In this document: positions 57,462 through 64,000 of the stretch, piece by piece
How positions within the stretch are numbered: position 1 is the first letter of the stretch
Layout: every line of letters begins with the position of its first letter
Origin: Planctomycetota bacterium
GTDB lineage: Bacteria > Planctomycetota > Planctomycetia > Pirellulales > Pirellulaceae
Direction: 5' to 3'
Length of the DNA: 64,000 bases
NCBI GenBank assembly: GCA_029979005.1
Contig: JAPOIJ010000001.1
Coordinates: 39,034 to 103,033 of the forward strand
Notes under the pieces: model-generated
Database searches by the model: none
Told to the model about the DNA's origin: nothing
What the model saw: the letters and a program-made list of their open reading frames with translations, nothing else
Program-made: the position numbers and the translations under genes

Positions 57462-59345
57462 ATGGATCAGTATTTTAAATTAACCGAATCGCTAAACCAT
57501 CGGGGTTCTTCTACGGACAAACCGCCGAATCAATTGATTCGACAGGATGCGGCTGTGCCAAAAATTGAGCCAGTTGTTTTGGATACCAATTCTTGGAATC
57601 GAGCCATCGAAGCTCAGTTGCCTGATCTTTTAAGCAGTTGGAAAGCCGAGTCGCCGGCTAAGCCGCCTGTCGTTTCTGCTCGATTCAAAGGGCGGCGGAT
57701 TAAAACAACCAGTTATTACTTTTCGGAGACGGGACCAGCGAAACGGGGGAATCGATCTGCCATCGCTGCTAATCTGTTCGACCCCTACGCGCCGGAGCCA
57801 TCGGCGGAACCCGTAGGCGAGAAGAGCAAAGCTGATTCGAAGGCGAAAAGAGTAACCACGCGAACCCGTATGAAAGCTCCTGCGGATGTAATCAAGTTGG
57901 AAGACCGCTTGTTTTATCTTTTGCAACCTCCGTTAGAAAATCTCCTCGACGGCAAGACGATGGAGTTTCCGTTTGAGCCCTTTCCATTTCAATATGCGGG
58001 TATTGCATTCTTGTTTCCCCGCAACAGCGCAATTTTAGCCGACGAAATGGGACTCGGTAAGACAATGCAGACGATCGCCACGGTTCGGATGTTGCTTCGT
58101 GCCGGATTCATTAAAAGCGTCTTGATCATTTGCCCCAAGCCACTGGTGACCAATTGGCAGCGAGAATTTAAATCGTGGGCGCCTGAAATCACCGTCGCAG
58201 CAATAAAAGGCAATCAGCATCAACGTGCCTGGCATTGGAAAACTGAGTCGGCAATGGTCAAGCTCGCCAATTATGAACTTTTGACACGTGACGAGGCTTT
58301 GGTTACGGCTCCGGAGAATGAGTATGATTTGGTGATTCTTGATGAAGCTCAGCGCATCAAGAACAAGGCGAATGCGACAAGTGAGGTTGTGCATCGAATT
58401 AATCGAAAAAGAAGTTGGGCATTAACGGGAACCCCGATCGAAAACGGTGTCGAGGATCTCGTCGGAATTTGCGAATTTGCAGCGAAGGGAGCTGTGTCAA
58501 GTGGAATGACGGCGCGAGAGATGCGCGTGCGTGTGAAGGATTTGATACTTCGCCGGACAAAAGATTTGGTCATGAAAGATATGCCCCCGCGATTGATGCG
58601 CGACGCGGAACTGGATCTTTCGCCGGAGCAGCAGATAAGCTACGACGGCGCAGAAAAGGACGGGGTCCTGCGGCTCAATGACATGGGGGATGAGTTAACG
58701 ATTAAGCACGTCTTCGAGTTGGTTCTTCGGTTAAAGCAAATCTGTAATTTTGATCCTGCCACGGGGATGAGTAGTAAAATTGAACGTCTCAAAGCGGACA
58801 TGGAAGAGGTGGCGGCGAGCGGTCAGAAGGCAATTGTATTTAGTCAGTGGGTGGATTCCCTTGAGGTTATTGGAAAACAACTGACGGTGCACAGACCACT
58901 GGAATATCATGGACGTATTCCATCGAAACAACGTGATCCGATTTTAAAGGAATTTAAGGAGAATCCAGACCGCAAAGTTCTCCTGATGAGCTACGGCGCA
59001 GGAGCGGTCGGTTTAAATCTGCAATTTTGCCGTTACGTATTTTTATTCGATCGCTGGTGGAATCCGGCAATCGAAGATCAGGCGATCAATCGAGCACATC
59101 GAATTGGAGCCGCGGGCAGTGTGACGATTACCAGAATGATTATGGCGGGTACCATCGAGCAGCGAATTCATCAGATATTGGAAGAGAAGCGAGAGCTGTT
59201 TCGGGAAATATTGTCAGACGGTGATGCCCCTGCCAAGCGAGGTTTGTCCCGCAATGAAATTTTCGGGCTGTTTGATCTAACGACTCCCAAGGGTAAAATC
59301 ACGCCAGTTAACGAGGTCGAAGACGAGTTGGGTAAAGCGGCTTGA
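57462..59345 (+). CDS. SNF2-family DEAD/DEAH-box helicase-like ATPase
   Basis: LADEMGLGKTMQTIATVRML; VILDEAQRIKNKAN; ALTGTPIENGVEDL; YVFLFDRWWNPAIEDQAINRAHRIGA. Confidence 0.95.
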   Translation: MDQYFKLTESLNHRGSSTDKPPNQLIRQDAAVPKIEPVVLDTNSWNRAIEAQLPDLLSSWKAESPAKPPVVSARFKGRRIKTTSYYFSETGPAKRGNRSAIAANLFDPYAPEPSAEPVGEKSKADSKAKRVTTRTRMKAPADVIKLEDRLFYLLQPPLENLLDGKTMEFPFEPFPFQYAGIAFLFPRNSAILADEMGLGKTMQTIATVRMLLRAGFIKSVLIICPKPLVTNWQREFKSWAPEITVAAIKGNQHQRAWHWKTESAMVKLANYELLTRDEALVTAPENEYDLVILDEAQRIKNKANATSEVVHRINRKRSWALTGTPIENGVEDLVGICEFAAKGAVSSGMTAREMRVRVKDLILRRTKDLVMKDMPPRLMRDAELDLSPEQQISYDGAEKDGVLRLNDMGDELTIKHVFELVLRLKQICNFDPATGMSSKIERLKADMEEVAASGQKAIVFSQWVDSLEVIGKQLTVHRPLEYHGRIPSKQRDPILKEFKENPDRKVLLMSYGAGAVGLNLQFCRYVFLFDRWWNPAIEDQAINRAHRIGAAGSVTITRMIMAGTIEQRIHQILEEKRELFREILSDGDAPAKRGLSRNEIFGLFDLTTPKGKITPVNEVEDELGKAA

Positions 59346-59436
59346 CGAGGGTAATGTCTGTTAATGCGTTTTACTTTTCTGAGAGATCGAGTAGGCTGCG
59401 ACGAGAGTCTGGTGAAAGGGATAGCACGGCACCGCC

Positions 59437-60597
59437 ATGTCAAATACATCTACAAAATCAAAACCGAAACCTAATTGGTATCCGCCGTGGGCCCCCAGGT
59501 TTTGGAACGGGATGCGTTTGGGTGACTATCTGCGGTTGATGAGAGAGAACCGCTTTAAGATCCATCCTTTCAAGTATCCAATGTTTGCTCTTGGCGGTGG
59601 ATGCGCCGTGATGAATTCAATTCTCGCTCAGGTTCAAGATGTCACGCACGGAAGTGTGATTGAGTCTGCTCAACTCAAAGATCCTCCCGTTTTTATTATT
59701 GGGCATTGGCGTTCCGGTACGACGTTGATGCATGAATTGATGTCTTTGGATTCGCGATTGGCGTTTCCAACAAATTTTGATGCGTTTATTCCCAATCATT
59801 TTCTTGCCTCACGGTTCTTTTTTTATCCGTTTTTGAAATTATTGATGCCTCGGCAACGACCGATGGACAATATGTCGATGGGAGTCGGGTCTCCTCAAGA
59901 AGATGATTTTGCATTGTGTGCTTATGGAGCTCCAACGCCCTACCGTAGAATTGCGTTTCCGAATCAACCGAATCGAGAGCACCTAAATCTCAAACTTTCT
60001 GATGCGGATCACGAGGTGCAGGAACGATTGCACGGGGCCATGGATTATTTCCTAAAGGCACTCACGGTCAGGTACGACTCGCAGTTGGTCCTGAAGTCAC
60101 CGCCTCACACCGGACGTCTGTCGCAGTTGGCCGACTGGTTTCCCGGGGCGAAGTTTGTACACATGGCGCGTCACCCGCACAAACTTGTGCCTTCTACGAT
60201 GAGGCTATGGAAGCTGTTAGATTCGCTTCAAGGATTTCAGATTCCAAGATACGATGATACGTGGCTCAAAAACTACATTTTTGAGTGTAAAGACTTAATG
60301 TATTCGGCCTACTTTAATCAGCGTGATTCGATTCCAAAAAATCAATTAGTTGAGGTTAACTTTGAAAATCTCACATCTCAGCCGATCGTCGAAATGGAAC
60401 GAGTCTACGACCAACTTGAGATGGATGGGTTTGCGGAACTAGAGCCGTCGCTGATGGAGTATTTCGAGCGCAAAAAGCACCATAAGAAGAACCCGTTTAC
60501 GCTTGAGTCTTCGCTTGAACTTGAGATTGATAATAATTGGCATCGCTACATGGATGAGTTTGGTTATTCAGATCCATCTGAAAGCGCGACGGACTGA
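59437..60597 (+). CDS. Sulfotransferase family protein
   Basis: PPVFIIGHWRSGTTLMHELMSLD PAPS P-loop; LKSPPHTGRLSQLADWFPGAKFVHMARHPHKLVPST. Confidence 0.9.
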   Translation: MSNTSTKSKPKPNWYPPWAPRFWNGMRLGDYLRLMRENRFKIHPFKYPMFALGGGCAVMNSILAQVQDVTHGSVIESAQLKDPPVFIIGHWRSGTTLMHELMSLDSRLAFPTNFDAFIPNHFLASRFFFYPFLKLLMPRQRPMDNMSMGVGSPQEDDFALCAYGAPTPYRRIAFPNQPNREHLNLKLSDADHEVQERLHGAMDYFLKALTVRYDSQLVLKSPPHTGRLSQLADWFPGAKFVHMARHPHKLVPSTMRLWKLLDSLQGFQIPRYDDTWLKNYIFECKDLMYSAYFNQRDSIPKNQLVEVNFENLTSQPIVEMERVYDQLEMDGFAELEPSLMEYFERKKHHKKNPFTLESSLELEIDNNWHRYMDEFGYSDPSESATD

Positions 60598-60640
60598 GGG
60601 ACGGTCACCTCTGTCGCTAGAGCGAATCGCCAAAAAGCGG

Positions 60641-61393
60641 TTATCTTAATCGGCTCAATTCTTGACGCCGCCGGTGAATCTGAGGATCACCGTTTTGCAT
60701 TCTCATTTCGTCCCGTAGTTGTTGGTCCGTCATTTTGAGACGATTTTCATGACTGATAAATTTCATGAAGAAGTCTAACGTCGAGGCAAACAAAAGAGTA
60801 ATTGCAACGTGCAGTGAAACACCGAGTACGAGGCCCAGCAGTTTGGCGGCCATTAAGTCAATTGGTAAATTCGCCAACTGAAAAAAACTAGCTTGTTGAA
60901 TCCAGATACTTGTTCCCCCTGCGATTCCTGCGAGGATCGTTTTCGGGATCCCAGTGATAATGGTAAAGAATCCACTAAAAGAGAAAATATTTCTCCATGC
61001 ACCAGATGCCAGTCGCGTTGGGTCGGGGGAAACTCGTCCAGGTAATAAGAGTGGGCCAGATTGAATCCAGTGGGAAACCACTCCTACGACAACGAGTAAG
61101 CACAACAGAGGTGCGAGGTGAGTGACGGCACCGAGGATAGTGAGTTGAATCTGTTCGGTGAATTCCTGATTGGACATGTTTAAGTTGCCCGGAGCTGATG
61201 TCCAAACTTCAGCGGTCCAGTTGCGAATCCAGTTGCTGACACCTCCAAGCAGATAGTAGGTAATTGCAATGGCACCAAGCATTTGGACGGCGGCAGCCAT
61301 TTCATGACTCTTGACAATGTCGCCATTCTGTCGGGCTTGTTGCCGTCGGCTTGGAGTCGCCTGATGAATGCGGTCTTCCATGGAATCACTCAT
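60641..61393 (-). CDS. flhB: Flagellar export protein FlhB, lacking the C-terminal cytoplasmic autocleavage domain
   Basis: RIHQATPSRRQQARQNGDIVKSHEMAAAVQMLGAI; C-terminus ...DEMRMQNGDPQIHRRRQELSRLR stop. Confidence 0.87.
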   Translation of the reverse strand: MSDSMEDRIHQATPSRRQQARQNGDIVKSHEMAAAVQMLGAIAITYYLLGGVSNWIRNWTAEVWTSAPGNLNMSNQEFTEQIQLTILGAVTHLAPLLCLLVVVGVVSHWIQSGPLLLPGRVSPDPTRLASGAWRNIFSFSGFFTIITGIPKTILAGIAGGTSIWIQQASFFQLANLPIDLMAAKLLGLVLGVSLHVAITLLFASTLDFFMKFISHENRLKMTDQQLRDEMRMQNGDPQIHRRRQELSRLR

Positions 61394-62162
61394 TCTTTGC
61401 GACCTCTTTGATCGACGATTGCATGGAATCTGTGATCATTGAAACGAAGTGATCCAAATCGTCTACGAATAACCAAACGCTACCGCCTAGGGTCAAAAAA
61501 ACCGCGAGAAACATCACGATAAGATTGGAACTGAGTCCCATGCCAAGCAGGTTCATTTGCGGGTAAGTTCGGCTGACGAACCCAATTATGATGGTCGCAA
61601 TTAGCATTGCGGCAACTGCTGGAGCAACGCCGCGAAGTGTTAAGATGAAACTCTGTTGCAAGAGGTTGACTAAAATGTCGCTTATTCGATTAGGGGCTAA
61701 TTCGGTACCAAGTGGGAGATGGATAAATGTATCAAGAAGCGCAGAAATAACTAATTCGGGACCGCCGGCGAGAGCAAATGCAGCCAGTGAAAGAATGGCG
61801 AACAACTGGCTGATGGTGGATGAGTTTTCGCCAGTTTGCGGATCTAGTGTATTGGAAATTTGAATTCCTGCCATTTGCCCGATAACGGTTCCGGCAAATT
61901 GAGCGGCCGAAAACATTATCATCACACCCAATCCTAAAAGTGAGCCAATAACAACTTCGCTAAAGATTGCCGAAAAAAGGCTCTCTAGATTGGAGGGTTC
62001 GAATTCGGGAAGTGTAATTAATGGAAATGCAGCCAAGCTTAAAAGCACGGCAGTTCCCAGTCGAATTTTTAACGGCACAGATCGGCTGCCAAAAATTGGT
62101 GCCGTCATCACCAATGCCGTAACCCTTGAGAATGCAAGAAAAAAAATAAATGCCGAATCCAT
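61386..62162 (-). CDS. fliR: Flagellar biosynthetic protein FliR
   Basis: FSRVTALVMTAPIFGSRSVPLKIRLGTAVLLSLAAFP; GQMAGIQISNTLDPQTGENSSTISQLF. Confidence 0.93.
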   Translation of the reverse strand: MDSAFIFFLAFSRVTALVMTAPIFGSRSVPLKIRLGTAVLLSLAAFPLITLPEFEPSNLESLFSAIFSEVVIGSLLGLGVMIMFSAAQFAGTVIGQMAGIQISNTLDPQTGENSSTISQLFAILSLAAFALAGGPELVISALLDTFIHLPLGTELAPNRISDILVNLLQQSFILTLRGVAPAVAAMLIATIIIGFVSRTYPQMNLLGMGLSSNLIVMFLAVFLTLGGSVWLFVDDLDHFVSMITDSMQSSIKEVAKNE

Positions 62163-62164
62163 TG

Positions 62165-62710
62165 TTACCCGCCTTTTTCAGTCCGGGGTACTTTGGAGAC
62201 GCGATAATGAGGAAGTAGGAACGGATTGTTAGATGCTTTCGATTGACCGTCAGGTTGGCGTGGGGTCGGTTGCTCGATCGATTGCTCAATTTTTTGAAAC
62301 TGACCGATGAGAGAAAAGATAGAATTGTCAGGCTTTGTGTTAGAAGCCCGCGTTGTTGCGATGGGTTCCGAAATCGTCTCGGTTGAGTCTGATTCAGTTT
62401 CTACTGCGGAGGCACTGGCGAAGAGTGTCGGTGGAGGAGAATTTGCCCATTGAGTCATTGGCTTTTCAAATGACAGCCGAGCGAAATCGGTCATGCGTTC
62501 CGTCAGCCAGGGGAGGCAGAGTCCAATTACGGCAATCAAAATGAGGATTTTGGGAACAAACGAAACCGTTTGATCCTGAACCTGGGTCATGGTTTGAATA
62601 ACGCCGATGATCAAGCCAATGAGCAGGCTAGTCACGAGAATTGGGCCTCCAACTAACATGCACGTTTTCATGGCTTCGCGACTGAAATCGATTGCATCTT
62701 CGGGGTTCAT
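62165..62710 (-). CDS. fliQ: Flagellar biosynthetic protein FliQ with ~97-aa C-terminal extension
   Basis: MNPEDAIDFSREAMKTCMLVGGPILVTSLLIGLIIGVIQTMTQVQDQTVSFVPKILILIAV. Confidence 0.92.
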   Translation of the reverse strand: MNPEDAIDFSREAMKTCMLVGGPILVTSLLIGLIIGVIQTMTQVQDQTVSFVPKILILIAVIGLCLPWLTERMTDFARLSFEKPMTQWANSPPPTLFASASAVETESDSTETISEPIATTRASNTKPDNSIFSLIGQFQKIEQSIEQPTPRQPDGQSKASNNPFLLPHYRVSKVPRTEKGG

Positions 62711-62794
62711 CTTGTGATCCAGTAAGATCGCGTAATTTGAAAAGTGAGGCTCGAGGGAAAGTCTCGGGCAACGGTGTTGTTAAAGCGTTTTCAG

Positions 62795-63784
62795 TCAGGT
62801 GATGGGGATGAAGCTTTGAAGTAACATTCCCACTACAAGGTTCCATCCATCCACCAGCACAAACAGTATTAATTTTAAAGGAAAGCTAACCATGGTCGGC
62901 GGCAACATTAGCATTCCCGTCGAGACGGTGACGGATGAGACAACTAGATCAAGAACTAAAAATGGAAGAAATATTTGAAAACCAAGTAAGAACGCTACCT
63001 TAAGTTCACTCACCATAAACGCAGGTAACAGGACATTGATTGGAACATCCTGTGCGCTGGTTGGTGCCGCTTCGGAGTATTCAGGGACGTATTTGTAAAA
63101 TACCGCAATCGATTCTGCGTTTCCGGCGGCTTCAATCTGTTTGGCCATGAATGTTTTCACAGGAGCAATTCCGCGGGTCCATGCCTCTTCCCAACTGATT
63201 CCATTTTCAGTTTGTGTATAAGGATCAATCGCTTCATTTTTTACTTCGTTCCAAACGGGTGTCATGATTAGCAAAGTCACGAACAGTGAGAGGGCCGTCA
63301 AAACTTGTGTCGGAGGTAGTTGTTGAGCCCCAAATGCTTGCTTGAGCAAGGTTAAAACCACAATGACTCTCACGTAGCAGGTGGTCATCAAGACAATCGC
63401 CGGGGCAAGACTCAAGGTTGCCAAGATTAAGGCAACTTTAATGGAGGAGGTTAAACCCTGAGGAGACGTTAGCTGGTCGGTCGGTGAAGACAGAAAAGAT
63501 GTGAGCGATGGTTGCGGGGAAGAAGGTGCGTGGTCAGGGGATGCGCTCTGTGACGGTGCCGTGGAGCCGGGCGGAATTGCTAATCCAAGTTGACTTCTAA
63601 CTTCACTGGGTAGCTGATCTGAAGGATTAGCGGTTTTCGATTCTTGTTCATCGAGCGAATCTGGGCTCGACAACTGCGCCGCGGCTGGTTGGTTGCCGAC
63701 CGATAGGCCAATGCAAAATAGAGCCAACGCGCAGTACCGAAGTAACGCATGCGCTGATGTTAATTTAGAACGTAAAGTGTGCAA
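62795..63784 (-). CDS. fliP: Flagellar biosynthetic protein FliP with extended N-terminal region
   Basis: TCYVRVIVVLTLLKQAFGAQQLPPTQVLTALSLFVTLLIMTPVWNEV; GFQIFLPFLVLDLVVSSVTVSTGMLMLPPTMVSFPLKLILFVLVDGWNLVVGML. Confidence 0.94.
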   Translation of the reverse strand: MHTLRSKLTSAHALLRYCALALFCIGLSVGNQPAAAQLSSPDSLDEQESKTANPSDQLPSEVRSQLGLAIPPGSTAPSQSASPDHAPSSPQPSLTSFLSSPTDQLTSPQGLTSSIKVALILATLSLAPAIVLMTTCYVRVIVVLTLLKQAFGAQQLPPTQVLTALSLFVTLLIMTPVWNEVKNEAIDPYTQTENGISWEEAWTRGIAPVKTFMAKQIEAAGNAESIAVFYKYVPEYSEAAPTSAQDVPINVLLPAFMVSELKVAFLLGFQIFLPFLVLDLVVSSVTVSTGMLMLPPTMVSFPLKLILFVLVDGWNLVVGMLLQSFIPIT

Positions 63785-63811
63785 TTTAAAAAACTAAAAA
63801 AAGACTGCAGG

Positions 63812-63997
63812 TTAGGCTTCGAAAACTGAGTTGTTGGAATGGGCAGATAAGTCAAGAGTTCGCAGAATGCTGGCGAGATTGTTCTGTTGCTGAGCTTGTG
63901 ACTGAGATGGTTGAGGGGGAGCAGTGGCGGGGACCGGCGAGGGGGCGGGGGGGGGGCTCATTTTTGGTTGGGAAGGGGGGCGGCGCCCGCCGCCCAA
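63812..63997 (-). CDS. Possible C-terminus of FliO (Pro-rich linker), open at window end
   Basis: Position upstream of fliP; ...NLASILRTLDLSAHSNNSVFEA; frame still open at the window edge. Confidence 0.35.
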   Translation of the reverse strand: MGGGRRPPSQPKMSPPPAPSPVPATAPPQPSQSQAQQQNNLASILRTLDLSAHSNNSVFEA

Positions 63998-64000
63998 GGG

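Noticed and set aside
1-64000. CRISPR arrays, tRNA/rRNA genes, transposons or prophage
   Set aside because: Scanned for regularly spaced repeats, GGTTCGANTCC-type T-loops, transposase motifs and phage structural genes; none seen. A tRNAscan/Infernal run would be needed to exclude small RNAs.

Overview
The window looks like chromosomal DNA from a planctomycete, probably Pirellulaceae-like. This rests on the DUF1501 and DUF1549/DUF1553 proteins, a DUF1559 prepilin-like protein, a PEP-CTERM protein and the general gene style. I saw no rRNA, tRNA, CRISPR array, transposase or prophage. Main blocks: (i) metabolic and housekeeping genes (serine acetyltransferase, IlvE, MsrB, pyruvate kinase, PurD); (ii) a minus-strand ECF sigma / anti-sigma / Lys-rich secreted protein / DUF1549-DUF1553 / DUF1501 module (25.4-31.7 kb); (iii) a pair of Era/dynamin-like GTPases (21.1-24.0 kb); (iv) an aa3-type cytochrome c oxidase cluster (44.6-54.9 kb) with an enlarged subunit III and a tandem SCO protein; (v) a flagellar export-gate cluster fliO?-fliP-fliQ-fliR-flhB (60.6-64.0 kb). 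The most interesting observations are: an flhB that stops before the NPTH autocleavage domain with no room for the missing part; an M28 peptidase with an apparent ExbD/TolR-like insert; a cox3 with a ~195-aa coiled-coil-like insert; a RimK-type ligase fused to an RCK_C (TrkA-C) domain; a halogenase-like flavoprotein that keeps the diagnostic residues; and an adjacent fructosamine-kinase / LMW-phosphatase pair. All family calls come from reading motifs by eye, with no database search.
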